The notes under the pieces were generated by a model. It made no database searches, was not told the origin of the DNA, and saw only the letters and a program-made list of their open reading frames with translations. Positions 17,977 to 26,682 of a stretch of 64,000 nt of DNA are shown piece after piece (positions within the stretch are counted from its first letter, which is position 1; every line of letters begins with the position of its first letter). Both the position numbers and the translations under genes were made by a program. The stretch spans positions 62,001 to 126,000 of the forward strand of contig DASZBM010000001.1 of NCBI GenBank assembly GCA_035944135.1, read 5' to 3'. Source of the DNA: Acidobacteriaceae bacterium (GTDB lineage: Bacteria; Acidobacteriota; Terriglobia; Terriglobales; Acidobacteriaceae).

Positions 17977-18917
17977 TAGCTGAAGCTCCGCATCAACGCA
18001 CCAACGAGCAGGTGCCAGCCATCCACCATCAGAAAGAGCATCAACTTCAAAGGCGTTGAGATCACGACTGGAGGCAGCTGCATCATTCCAATCGAATTGG
18101 TGATCGACGCTACTACCATGTCGACAACCAGGAAGGGCAGGAACAGCACTGCTCCGATCTGGAATCCAGCCCGCAGCTCCGACACGATGTAGGCAGGCAT
18201 CATGACCCTCATTGGAATGTCATCGACCGTCCGCGCGCGGGGTACATGCGCGAGATCCACAAACAATGCAGCATCCTTCTCACGCACGTAGTGGGCCATG
18301 AAGTGGCGTAAAGGCTCCGCGCCCAGCGAGACTGCCTCGAGCGCAGTAACCCGGCCACTTTCGAAAGGCACGAATGCATCCTGGTAAATCTGTTCGCCTA
18401 CCGGTTGCATGATGAAGAACGTCAGCACCAGCGACAACCCGATCAGCGTCTGGTTCGATGGAGTTGTCTGCAATCCAAGCGCCTGCCGAAGAAAGTGAAA
18501 GACCACCAGCAGTCTTGCGAAAGGCGTCAGGCAAATCATCAAGGACGGAATCAGCGCCAGGATCGTCAGCAACACAACGATCGTCCATGGCGCAGAACTG
18601 CTTCCCAGTCCAGTGATCTTGATACCTCCAGCAGACGCGGCTGGCACATGCGACGCCGGCGAACCGCTCGATTGTCGATTAGGCGATGCCGACGCCGCAC
18701 TTCCATCGGACCATGCCGGCATGGCCCCCCGCATACCAGCATCAGTGCCAAACAAACCTTGCGGCTGAACACCGAGCGAGGCGGGCGCTGCGTCCTGCGG
18801 ACTTAAGAATGGCGTTGGGTTGTCTGCCCGCGACTGCGCGAACACTTGTACACCTGTAAAATAGACGAACGACATTGCGAACCAAACGATAACCCACTGG
18901 CAGCGGTCTATCTTCAT
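17976..18917 (-). CDS. fliP: Flagellar export gate protein FliP with long N-terminal linker
   Basis: A 313-residue protein, against about 245 usually. A signal peptide (VYFTGVQVFAQ end) is followed by some 75 residues rich in Ser, Pro and Ala before the first core membrane helix (WTIVVLLTILALIPSLMI). The conserved FliP core is clear: SLVLTFFIMQPVGEQIYQDA, VREKDAALFVDLA and the C-terminal GMMQLPPVVISTPLKLMLF. The extra linker would lie in the periplasm. It overlaps fliO by four bases (ATGA) and fliQ by one. Confidence 0.96.
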   Translation of the reverse strand: MKIDRCQWVIVWFAMSFVYFTGVQVFAQSRADNPTPFLSPQDAAPASLGVQPQGLFGTDAGMRGAMPAWSDGSAASASPNRQSSGSPASHVPAASAGGIKITGLGSSSAPWTIVVLLTILALIPSLMICLTPFARLLVVFHFLRQALGLQTTPSNQTLIGLSLVLTFFIMQPVGEQIYQDAFVPFESGRVTALEAVSLGAEPLRHFMAHYVREKDAALFVDLAHVPRARTVDDIPMRVMMPAYIVSELRAGFQIGAVLFLPFLVVDMVVASITNSIGMMQLPPVVISTPLKLMLFLMVDGWHLLVGALMRSFS

Positions 18918-19333
18918 AGGCCAGCCCCTCGGTCTACGACCCTCGGACTAACGTTTCGCTTTTCATCCCCTCCTGCGCGCGAGATCATTTCACTGAAGGA
19001 CTCGCCGCCGTTCGTCCGGTCACTGCCCGCTGCGTAACTCTTATCCAGCTTTGCGAGCAGGACAACGTTTGATGAGCTACCCCCCACGAGGAACTGCTCT
19101 CCGTCGACACACAGAATCGAGACGAAGCGCTTCTCACCTAGCGATACCGTTTCACTAACGCTTAGCCTCCGTGAAGCACGTCCAGCCATGAGTGCACGAC
19201 TGCGCGAACGCATCCACCGAGATACAAATCCTAAGGCGCTCCCTAAGCTGTACGATGATCGGCCTGCTCTGCTTGATGTCGCTGCTCTCGTAAACATCAC
19301 AGCGTGATCCGATGTTTCTGCCTGGGCACTCAT
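18914..19333 (-). CDS. fliO: FliO-like export gate assembly protein
   Basis: A 139-residue protein in the fliO position between fliN and fliP. The C-terminal soluble part has the FliO pattern (LSVSETVSLGEKRFVSILCV, then GEQFLVGGSSSNVVLLAKL). The expected membrane helix near the N terminus is not clear: the segment SSYSLGSALGFVSRWM is only weakly hydrophobic. FliO helps FliP assemble. Overlaps on both sides are ATGA. Confidence 0.8.
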   Translation of the reverse strand: MSAQAETSDHAVMFTRAATSSRAGRSSYSLGSALGFVSRWMRSRSRALMAGRASRRLSVSETVSLGEKRFVSILCVDGEQFLVGGSSSNVVLLAKLDKSYAAGSDRTNGGESFSEMISRAGGDEKRNVSPRVVDRGAGL

Positions 19334-19656
19334 GCGACACCTGTCAATCTGACTGCCAGGCGATCTCGCGTAACATCAAACTTCACGGTACCGACAAGCT
19401 GTCCGTTGACGTGCAGCAGCAGATCCTCGTTGTGTTGCGCTGTCGTTTCGACAATCGATCCCGGTTCCAGACGCATGAGCGTCCCTACGCTGAAATCGAT
19501 CACCGGAACTTCGAGGACCAGTCGGCACGGAAGCATTTGCACTCTCATCAGGGGATCGGCATCGTCTTCCACGATCGTGTGCCCCGAAGCCAGTTCCAAC
19601 ACCGGCTTGTCCTCCGCCACAACATTCGCCATAGCGCTCAGCCCTCCATCTAGCAT
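19330..19656 (-). CDS. fliN: Short FliN, C-ring SpoA-domain protein
   Basis: A 108-residue protein consisting almost only of a SpoA domain (RVQMLPCRLVLEVPVIDFSV, LMRLEPGSIVETTAQ, GTVKFDVTRDRLAVRLTGV). This fits a minimal FliN, the main component of the lower C ring. Translation may start at the first ATG or at a second one eight codons on. It is the second FliN-type protein of the cluster and leads the export-gate genes, overlapping fliO by four bases. The 281 bases before it hold palindromes and perhaps a promoter. Confidence 0.87.
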   Translation of the reverse strand: MLDGGLSAMANVVAEDKPVLELASGHTIVEDDADPLMRVQMLPCRLVLEVPVIDFSVGTLMRLEPGSIVETTAQHNEDLLLHVNGQLVGTVKFDVTRDRLAVRLTGVA

Positions 19657-19937
19657 TCGCTATCCGTCTTGCATGCAATGGACGTGCCAGTCGCGCCGCA
19701 AGAAATCCAAGAAAGCTCTGAATTAGGCGACGCGCATCCGATTGCGGGAGGGCGAATTGAGCGGAGATCAACACCCACAGTCTCATCCTGCCGTCGCAGG
19801 TTCTCGCGCTGCATTAGGAAAGACTTAGCCTTCGAAGGCTTGCAGCTTCGAGCACCCGCTTCAGCGGGCGGACGACGCTCCGGGACTACAGGGATTTCCG
19901 GCGAGTTGAATTAAGAGGGCTCGAATCTTTTCTGCCC
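19657..19937 (-). other. Intergenic region flgE-fliN with palindromes
   Basis: This is the longest gap inside the flagellar cluster, 281 bases. It contains a perfect 14-base palindrome AGCCTTCGAAGGCT at 19827-19840 and a compact hairpin CCCGCT-tc-AGCGGG at 19855-19868. Both lie after the flgE stop on the minus strand. No T tract, tRNA or convincing small gene was found, and no sigma-28-type box. The region likely ends the flgE message and starts the fliN one. Confidence 0.45.
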
Positions 19938-21176
19938 TCAGCTCTTCATCTGAATCGTTGCCTGCTCCATCTGATCGAACGCCGTAATCGCTTTGGCGTT
20001 CGCCTCATACGCCCGCTGGTACACAATCAACTCAGAGAACTGCGTTGCCATATCTACGTTCGACTGTTCGACCGACGAGCCGGCAATCGTTCCTCGTCCC
20101 GCTGTACCCGCCGCTCCGATCACCGCGGCGCCAGATGCCGCCGTCGCGGAATACTGGTTGTCGCCATCAAGCGTGAGCCCCTCTGTATTGGCAAAGCTCG
20201 CGACCGCAACTTGGCCGATTGCGCGTGTCTGACCATTCGAAAACGTACCATCCACTGTGCCGTCCGACAGCACCGAGTAAGAACTCAGCACTCCTGAGGC
20301 AAAGCCATCCTGACTGGTCGCGTTGTTGCTCGACGCACTGGCTGTCTGAGTCAGCAGCGAGTTACCGCTCGCATCCGTGAGCTGCCAATTCAGATTCATG
20401 TTGGATGCGCCATCAGCGAGAGATCCGATCGAAAGCGCAATCGGGCTCGCGGGAGATACCAGTTGGCCCGAGTTGTTGAAGTTCAGCGTGCCCGTTGCTA
20501 TTTGCGTTGTGGAGCCCGTCCCCCCTTGAAGGTCGCTGGATGGAACCGTCACGTTATAGCTCCATGTATTTGGCGCCGTAAGTGTGTAGTTAATCGTCAG
20601 CACGTGTGAGTTGCCGAGCGAGTCGTACACGCTGATGGGCGACTGGAATGTGCCATTCGCCGCTGTGCCCGCGTTCAGATTCGCAGTCACTGAAAAGTTC
20701 GCGGTTGGCGTCGCGGGCGCCGACGTTCCCGACCCCACGTTGATCGGTTGCAAAGCACTGCTCGCCGATACAACGCCGTTCATCACCGGATATCCCATAA
20801 CCAACTGGCCGCCGAGTGTAGTCAGTTGACCTGAGGCATTCGTCGTGAAATCGCCGTTGCGCGTATATGTCTGCGCTCCGGAACTATTCTGCACAACAAA
20901 GAAACCCGCGCCATTGAGTGCCATATTCGAGCTCACGCCCGTCGATGCTACGGCGCCATTGCTGAAGTCCTGGGAAGTACCCGTGACCTGCACTCCCAGC
21001 CCGGTTTGAATGGGGTTCCCACTTCCACTGTTTCCGTACGTTTGGTAGAACAGATCTGCGAAGGTCGAGGTCTGAGACTTATAGCCATCCGTATTCATGT
21101 TGGCCAGGTTGTTTGAGATCGTTTGAAGTGCGGTTTCTGCGGCATTAAGGCCTGAGAGCGCTGTGGACAATGACAT
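19938..21176 (-). CDS. flgE: Flagellar hook protein FlgE
   Basis: A 412-residue hook subunit, the usual size. The N terminus STALSGLNAAETALQTISNN with MNTDGYKSQTSTFADLFY, the central MALNGAGFFVVQN, and the C terminus MATQFSELIVYQRAYEANAK followed by QATIQMKS are all diagnostic. The middle is Ser/Thr/Asn-rich. A GGGGAGGAAAC ribosome site precedes the ATG. It follows flgD by 39 bases. Confidence 0.97.
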   Translation of the reverse strand: MSLSTALSGLNAAETALQTISNNLANMNTDGYKSQTSTFADLFYQTYGNSGSGNPIQTGLGVQVTGTSQDFSNGAVASTGVSSNMALNGAGFFVVQNSSGAQTYTRNGDFTTNASGQLTTLGGQLVMGYPVMNGVVSASSALQPINVGSGTSAPATPTANFSVTANLNAGTAANGTFQSPISVYDSLGNSHVLTINYTLTAPNTWSYNVTVPSSDLQGGTGSTTQIATGTLNFNNSGQLVSPASPIALSIGSLADGASNMNLNWQLTDASGNSLLTQTASASSNNATSQDGFASGVLSSYSVLSDGTVDGTFSNGQTRAIGQVAVASFANTEGLTLDGDNQYSATAASGAAVIGAAGTAGRGTIAGSSVEQSNVDMATQFSELIVYQRAYEANAKAITAFDQMEQATIQMKS

Positions 21177-21215
21177 TGCTGTTTCCTCCCCGAAAAATTT
21201 GCGTTCCCGTGCCGC

Positions 21216-21533
21216 TCAGTTTGTCGGACCGACACCCTGCGCAACGCTTGAAGTTGTTCCTGTCGCCGTCGTCGATCCTTGCCCGAACGCGTTCGTCACA
21301 ACTTGATTGATACTTGCTAGCTGGTCCAGCTGATTCAGTGAGATCATTTGTCCGACCATCTCAGTGCTATCCATCGGCGCAGTTGGATCCTGATTCTGCA
21401 GCTCTTGAGTGAGAAGTGAGAGAAAGGTACTCTCCATCGATTGGAGGCTGTTTGTTCCACCGCTGCTACTCGAGTTTTGGGTGCTGGTCGCCTGTACTGG
21501 ATTGCTGCTCTGACTAACTGGCTGTACTGACAT
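21216..21533 (-). CDS. flgD: Hook-cap scaffold FlgD, N-terminal domain only
   Basis: A 105-residue protein carrying just the conserved FlgD N-terminal part: TFLSLLTQELQNQDPTAPMD, TEMVGQMISLNQLDQLASIN. FlgD elsewhere is about 220-240 residues, with C-terminal Tudor-like and Fn3-like domains; here the frame ends soon after TNAFGQGSTT in a Thr/Gly-rich tail. The stop is followed by flgE after 39 bases, so there is no room for a lost C-terminal half in another frame. A cap made of the short form would be unusual but is also known as a variant in some phyla. Confidence 0.88.
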   Translation of the reverse strand: MSVQPVSQSSNPVQATSTQNSSSSGGTNSLQSMESTFLSLLTQELQNQDPTAPMDSTEMVGQMISLNQLDQLASINQVVTNAFGQGSTTATGTTSSVAQGVGPTN

Positions 21534-21603
21534 AGCGAATTCCTCCTTGGTGCTTCGATCTCTTTCTTCTTGGACCGCTGATTAGCATCATTTCGCCCGC
21601 ACA

Positions 21604-23136
21604 TCAAACGGTTACATCGAGTCGCCCCAATGCCGCGTTCCTTCCCGCCCGCTCACTTGCAATCTCTCCAACGGCTACTCTGCTCCTGCCCCCGATGCTC
21701 TGCTCGAATGCTCTACCGCTGCGGCGTTCCCCCCTGGTTTCATCGTTTGCACCAGAGCCGTGCTGGCTATTTCCCGTTGAATTGCCGCCCGTAGCAGAAT
21801 GCGACTCACTCACGATGCGCACGGACGCATCAAGTCCATGCTCCTGCAGGATCCGCTGTTCGACTGCGGGAAAATGTGCAGCGAGTGCGGCGCTTTGTTT
21901 CGAATCCTCAAGAGACACCTGCGCCGAGAATTGCCCAAGTGCCGTGTTGGTCTGAATCGTTACGCGTCCAAACGCCTCTGTATGCAACCCAACATGCAAC
22001 TCGCCGCGCATCGCATTTGTCAGCATCCTGCTGGTACTTGCATCCGCGGCATGCTGCATTACGGCCTCTCTCGACGAAGGCTCCGCTGCTGCGTTCGATT
22101 TGCTTGACGAACCATCCGCTGGCACAGACCGCCGCTGAATTCCTGCCGCCTGTCCAGCTCTCACGAGTTCGCCCGCAGCGCCCTCCATGTTCCGCGGCGC
22201 TGCGCCGGCCACTTGCGCAGCTTTCAGCACCTGACCCGACGTGTCATGACGCGCCTGTGCATTGTGCACATCGGGCTGATCAACTGTTCCCACTCCGGTT
22301 CCGCCGACATCAACAGCCTGCGGGCTAGCTGGCTTTGCGTCCGCCTCATGCTGCTCGGACCCGCCGACGGTCAGATCGTTCTGGTTCATCAATTGCGCCG
22401 GATCTATCTCGCCACTCTGGCGAATGCTCCTGACTACAAGCGCCGGCTTGAATCCGGTTCCAGGCCTGCTCTCCAACACACCCGCTTCCACTTCATCGCC
22501 GCCAGGCGCCATGCCAGGATCCGGCACGCTGGTTGCCAAGCCATCACCTTCGGGCTCTGCGGGGATCCCATCAACCGAGCTCCAATCCTGCGCTCGTGAC
22601 GAGCTAATCAATTCCGGAATCTTCGCCCCGCTCGCCTCTACACTGCCACGCATCGCCTCTTCTGTCGGGTCAACCTTCACAGGCGATACGGTTGTCTCTG
22701 TACCTTTTGCATCGCCCGAGGGGAGCGCTTCAGTATTGCTCTCTGTTCGAGTTGGCATCGCATGTCCCTCAACCGAGAACGCAAGGTCTGCCTTGGATTG
22801 GCCAACCGAAACCCCGCTGCTCTGCGCATTAGGCTTGCTATCCCCGTGAGAGACTCCCGACCGGAGTCTCGATGGCGGTTCGACCACCATTGCATTTACT
22901 TGGGGTCGCGCAATCCCAGCCGAGTCGCCGCGATCGTCGGACGATCGAGTGTTGCGCGTATGCTCGTGTCTTTGATCTTGGGATTCTCGATGCCGACCAC
23001 CGCCTTGCTTGGCCTCTAACAGTGCTGGATTCTTCAACTCTCGCTGCACTGCCTCATCTCCATCAAGCAAGGACGCAAAGCTTTCCTTCGGAGCTCCCAT
23101 GAGTAATGCGGCAAGTCCGCCCGCGGGGGGATTCAT
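21604..23136 (-). CDS. fliK: Hook-length control protein FliK
   Basis: A 510-residue protein of low complexity (Ser, Gly, Glu, Asp, Ala) over its first 400 residues. A Flg_hook-type C-terminal domain follows: MRGELHVGLHTEAFGRVTIQ, QFSAQVSLEDSKQSAALAAH, then VEQRILQEHG. FliK is exported and acts as a molecular ruler that triggers FlhB. The start at ATG 23136 is preceded by GGAG at 6 bases; the frame is open to 23184. Position between fliJ and flgD is canonical. Confidence 0.85.
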   Translation of the reverse strand: MNPPAGGLAALLMGAPKESFASLLDGDEAVQRELKNPALLEAKQGGGRHRESQDQRHEHTRNTRSSDDRGDSAGIARPQVNAMVVEPPSRLRSGVSHGDSKPNAQSSGVSVGQSKADLAFSVEGHAMPTRTESNTEALPSGDAKGTETTVSPVKVDPTEEAMRGSVEASGAKIPELISSSRAQDWSSVDGIPAEPEGDGLATSVPDPGMAPGGDEVEAGVLESRPGTGFKPALVVRSIRQSGEIDPAQLMNQNDLTVGGSEQHEADAKPASPQAVDVGGTGVGTVDQPDVHNAQARHDTSGQVLKAAQVAGAAPRNMEGAAGELVRAGQAAGIQRRSVPADGSSSKSNAAAEPSSREAVMQHAADASTSRMLTNAMRGELHVGLHTEAFGRVTIQTNTALGQFSAQVSLEDSKQSAALAAHFPAVEQRILQEHGLDASVRIVSESHSATGGNSTGNSQHGSGANDETRGERRSGRAFEQSIGGRSRVAVGEIASERAGRNAALGRLDVTV

Positions 23137-23227
23137 CGTGCTCTCCATATGCACACCCACTCTCACGGAATAGTCCGCCTCCATGCGCTCCGGCGCATTC
23201 CCTTGTTATCGACGAACACGTGGAGAT

Positions 23228-23716
23228 CTACGCTGACTCTTTCGTCCCAAACAAGTGTCCTGAACTCATGCTTCTGTTTGAATTCGATACCTTGCGTGCA
23301 AGGAACATATCCTCGTTCCACTTCTGTTCCCGCAAAGCAACCTCGGCCTCATGGGCCGCGCTGCGTTCCTCCTCCAGCTTCTCCGCCACCTCGCGATTGC
23401 GCCGCGCGGCAATGTAGGCAGCCATCTGCTCCGCCCTTGCCTTCTCCAGCTTTTCGATTTTTTTTGCAGCTTCAGCGGACTCGTGCACAAGAGTTCTATA
23501 TCGGGCGTCGCTGGATTGATAGTGCACCGCGTTCGCCACGCACTGTATCTCCCGGATCCGCGACGCCGCAAGCGCGGCTAATCCGGATCTCGCCTGTTCG
23601 GCATGGATACGCCACTGCAAAATCTCTCGCCCGATCGCGGCCAACGCGCGATCGGCGGCATCCTCTCGCTGTCGCCGAACCATGAGAATGACGTGCAAAG
23701 AATTAACAGGACGCAT
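23228..23716 (-). CDS. fliJ: FliJ, export ATPase stalk protein
   Basis: A 162-residue coiled-coil protein rich in Glu, Arg and Ala, as in FliJ, which links the FliI hexamer to FlhA. Heptad-like segments include AAKKIEKLEKARAEQMAAYI and EVAEKLEEERSAAHEAEVAL. It sits 2 bases after fliI. The tail after about residue 140 (SNSNRSMSSGHLFGTKESA) is likely disordered. Called by coiled coil and position, since FliJ has few fixed residues. Confidence 0.82.
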   Translation of the reverse strand: MRPVNSLHVILMVRRQREDAADRALAAIGREILQWRIHAEQARSGLAALAASRIREIQCVANAVHYQSSDARYRTLVHESAEAAKKIEKLEKARAEQMAAYIAARRNREVAEKLEEERSAAHEAEVALREQKWNEDMFLARKVSNSNRSMSSGHLFGTKESA

Positions 23717-23718
23717 CG

Positions 23719-25026
23719 TTAGCTCGGCAAGGCAAGCAACATCCGCGCGGCATCATCAAAGCTGGACAGTCCCGCGGTGTCCTGTCGCAGATAATCTTCT
23801 ATAGCTGGCATCACCTCCAGCGCGCGATCCAGAACTGCGTCGCTTCCACGCTGATATGCGCCAATCCGGATTAAGTCTTCGGATCGCGCATACGCAGCAA
23901 GCAGTGCTCGCACGTCCGCAGCCTTCCTCAGGTGTTCCTTACTCACAATCTGCGGCATCAGCCGGCTAAGGCTGTCCAGAACCGCGATCGGTGGATAATG
24001 CCCTTTCGTTGCCAGCGCGCGACTCAGAATAATGTGCCCATCAAGCAGCGATCGCACCGTGTCCACAACTGGGTCCTGCTGATCGTCACCTTCCATCAGC
24101 ACCGTATAGAACCCCGTGATGCTTCCAGTTCGAAAACGCCCGGCACGCTCCACAAGGCACGCGAGCTTGTTCAATACCGACGGCGTATATCCCTTCGCAG
24201 TCGGTGGCTCACCTGCCGCGAGACCAATCTCGCGCTGCGCCATCGCAAAGCGCGTCAGCGAATCCACCACAAGCAGCACGTCTCTTCCTTCAGCCGCAAA
24301 TGCCTCCGCAACCGCCGTAGCCAGCAACGGAGCCCGCAAGCGCAACAGAGGCGGCTCATTGGACGTCGAAACAACCACCACACTCCGCGATCGGCCCTGC
24401 TCTCCCAGGACCTCGAGAAACTCTCCAACCTCTCGGCCGCGTTCGCCCACCAGCGCCATCACGATCACATCTGCCGCTGTTCCCCGCGACATCATTCCCA
24501 GCAGCGTGCTCTTGCCGACACCGCTTCCCCCAAAAATTCCCAGCCGCTGTCCACGTCCGCAAGGAACAAATCCATCAAGCGCCCGAATCCCGCAGCCCAA
24601 GTGTTCCCGGATCGGCAGTCGTTCGAACGGCTGCGGCGCCGGCCGTTCAATCTCCATCACCCGCGTCGAGCGATAACTCCCCATCCCATCCATCGGCTTG
24701 CCGCTCGCGTCCAGCACACGTCCCAGTAAGTCCGCGCCAACGCGCACCGACGGTCTTCTTCCTACCGCAGTGATCGCATCGCCCAGACGGACTCCCGCTG
24801 GAGCCTCCGTCATCATCGATAAAACAGTTCGCCCACGAAAGCCAATGATCTCGCCAGCAAACGCGACTCCATTCGCACTCTCGATCTCACACGCCTCGCC
24901 AATGCAACCAAAAGGCCCATCCGACTCAATGAGGTTACCCGTCACTCGACTCACCCGTCCCTTCCATCGGATCGGCGAGCACTGGTTCACATAATCTTCG
25001 AGCTGTCCAAGTACCTGAGATCTCAT
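23719..25026 (-). CDS. fliI: Flagellum-specific ATPase FliI
   Basis: A 435-residue F1-beta-like ATPase that energises flagellar protein export. Walker A is GGSGVGKST at residues 166-174 and Walker B is LLVVDS at 251-256, followed by LTRFAMAQREIGLAAGEPP, the FliI/YscN signature. The C-terminal helical domain holds the DLIRIGAYQRGSD segment. The start overlaps the fliH stop (ATGA). Confidence 0.98.
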   Translation of the reverse strand: MRSQVLGQLEDYVNQCSPIRWKGRVSRVTGNLIESDGPFGCIGEACEIESANGVAFAGEIIGFRGRTVLSMMTEAPAGVRLGDAITAVGRRPSVRVGADLLGRVLDASGKPMDGMGSYRSTRVMEIERPAPQPFERLPIREHLGCGIRALDGFVPCGRGQRLGIFGGSGVGKSTLLGMMSRGTAADVIVMALVGERGREVGEFLEVLGEQGRSRSVVVVSTSNEPPLLRLRAPLLATAVAEAFAAEGRDVLLVVDSLTRFAMAQREIGLAAGEPPTAKGYTPSVLNKLACLVERAGRFRTGSITGFYTVLMEGDDQQDPVVDTVRSLLDGHIILSRALATKGHYPPIAVLDSLSRLMPQIVSKEHLRKAADVRALLAAYARSEDLIRIGAYQRGSDAVLDRALEVMPAIEDYLRQDTAGLSSFDDAARMLLALPS

Positions 25027-25682
25027 GCAGCCGGCCTGTGCGCCAGCAGCTGCGCGAAGCTCTCTTCCACATCGCGCAACTGCGCTTCAAAGCTAAAGTT
25101 CGCAGTCCCCAACTCCGTCTCAACGATGCAATCGGTTGCCTGCAGCTGCTCATCGGCAACAACATCCCATTGAGCCCGACTGCCATCGTTTCTTCCCAAT
25201 TTTCTCCAGCGCTCCGCCTCAGCCGGTGCAACACGAACCCGCACAGCGGTTCCGCATTGCATTCTGTCCAAGGCAATCCGAACTAGACCTGACAGTAAGG
25301 TCGGATCCACCTCAGCTTCGCGCTGGATAATTTTGCGTGCAATTGCGAGTGACAGTTGAACCACCTCGCGCTCCACGGACCGCAAGTAATTGCTTCGCTC
25401 AAGCTCAAACTCCCGCAACCGCTGCGCCAGTCGCTCTTCTGCTTCTTCTCGCGCGCGATCCCGCTCAACACGAATTCGTTCCTCGGCCTCTGCCTTCGCC
25501 TCCTCGCGCGCAGATTGCACTCGCCGGGTGACCTCCTCTTCCGAAACCCCCGGGTTCTGCTCCGACTCAATGAGCTCAGGCGCGGGCACGGCGGCCGCTA
25601 ACGCGTTGCCATAGCGGCCCACCTCCCGATACTCAAGCGCCTGGATCGAAATCAATCCACTAGACAAACGCGTCCCCTTCAT
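25023..25682 (-). CDS. fliH: FliH, negative regulator of FliI ATPase
   Basis: A 219-residue protein with a central charged coiled coil (AREEAKAEAEERIRVERDRA) and a FliH C-terminal domain (VVQLSLAIARKIIQREAEVD, LVRIALDRMQC, then AQWDVVADEQLQATDCIVET). FliH joins FliI to the C ring. The ATG lies 23 bases inside the 3' end of fliG; GTG and later ATG codons could shorten it slightly. The stop overlaps fliI. Confidence 0.9.
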   Translation of the reverse strand: MKGTRLSSGLISIQALEYREVGRYGNALAAAVPAPELIESEQNPGVSEEEVTRRVQSAREEAKAEAEERIRVERDRAREEAEERLAQRLREFELERSNYLRSVEREVVQLSLAIARKIIQREAEVDPTLLSGLVRIALDRMQCGTAVRVRVAPAEAERWRKLGRNDGSRAQWDVVADEQLQATDCIVETELGTANFSFEAQLRDVEESFAQLLAHRPAA

Positions 25683-26682
25683 CCATACGCAGGTTCATCT
25701 TTCCCTGTTCTTCTAGCTGCCGCGCAACGCTTACCATCTCTCCGTGAGCGCGCAGTGCGTCTTTGCTCCGTACCGGCCCCAGCTGCTCCATCTCTTCCTT
25801 CAGTAATTCCACCGCGCGAACAGACATCGTCTTGAAGAAACGTTCTCTCAGATCCGGACTCGCCCCCTTCAATGCCATCGCCAGCAGGTTTCGTTCAACC
25901 GCGCTGGACAGCTCGCGCAATTGGCTGTCATCCAAACGCATGAAGTCCTCAAACGTGAACATCAGCTCGCGAATATTCGAGGCGAGCTTCGGATCCTGCC
26001 CCTCAATGTTCTCCAGAATCTCGCGAGACGTCTCCGTATCTACAATGTTCATCAATTGCGCGACGTTCTGAAACCCGGAATAGGTTCGCTTGTTCAGCTC
26101 TCCCGCGGAACGCAGACGACGATGAAATGCCGCCGAAATGCGCTCTGCCATCGCCGGAGAAAACTGCCGCAGATTCGCGAGTCTGCGCACCGACTCTGCT
26201 CGCGCCGAGCGCGGCAAATGCGTCAGCAGCGCCGACGCCTGCTTCGGTTCAAGATGGCCCAATACCAAGGCGACTGTCTGCGGATGCTCACCTTCCAGCA
26301 GTCGCGCGAGCTGCTTCGGATCCGCCTTCTGCAGCGACTCCGCACGCCCGGAGTTCAGCTCATCCGTTCTCACCATTGCGCTCTGCATCTCCCTGGCGCC
26401 GCTTTCGCCAAAAGCCTTCACCAGCAGACGCGTCGCTGTATCCGATCCTCCCTGCGTCACAAACTCCCGTGACGCAGTCATCTGTTGATACTCACGCAGG
26501 ACCTGCTGCGATGTTTGCGGGGGAACGCGGCCCAGATTCGCGATCTCCTTGGTTATCAACTTCAGGTCATCTTCGGGCAGGTTCCGAAAGAAGACCGCCG
26601 CCGCATCATCACCTAGCACGGTCATCAGGATGGCAGCCTTCTGCACTCCCCGGAGGTCGCTGTAGTCCGTTAGCGCGGTCAT
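25660..26682 (-). CDS. fliG: Flagellar motor switch protein FliG
   Basis: A 340-residue C-ring protein that couples the stator to the rotor. Visible marks are LRGVQKAAILMTVLGDDAAA at the N terminus, the EHPQ motif in GEHPQTVALVLGHL, and the C-terminal torque domain with FEDFMRLDDSQLREL and MSVRAVELLKEEMEQLGPV. I start it at ATG 26682, which overlaps the fliF stop as ATGA and has GGAAGG before it; the frame is open 21 bases further. Confidence 0.97.
   Translation of the reverse strand: MTALTDYSDLRGVQKAAILMTVLGDDAAAVFFRNLPEDDLKLITKEIANLGRVPPQTSQQVLREYQQMTASREFVTQGGSDTATRLLVKAFGESGAREMQSAMVRTDELNSGRAESLQKADPKQLARLLEGEHPQTVALVLGHLEPKQASALLTHLPRSARAESVRRLANLRQFSPAMAERISAAFHRRLRSAGELNKRTYSGFQNVAQLMNIVDTETSREILENIEGQDPKLASNIRELMFTFEDFMRLDDSQLRELSSAVERNLLAMALKGASPDLRERFFKTMSVRAVELLKEEMEQLGPVRSKDALRAHGEMVSVARQLEEQGKMNLRMDEGDAFV

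Noticed and set aside
19376-19786. 136-codon minus-strand frame overlapping fliN in another phase, starting with a hydrophobic run
   Set aside because: The later part is Arg/Ser-rich nonsense and the frame covers the real FliN SpoA domain.
19657-19937. tRNA or c-di-GMP riboswitch in the flgE-fliN gap
   Set aside because: No cloverleaf with a CCA-proximal stem and no GEMM-type core could be matched by eye.
21177-21215. Possible sigma-54 promoter before flgE (GGCAC ... CGC)
   Set aside because: The GG and GC elements are 9 bases apart rather than 10, and the -12 box is CGC, not TGC.
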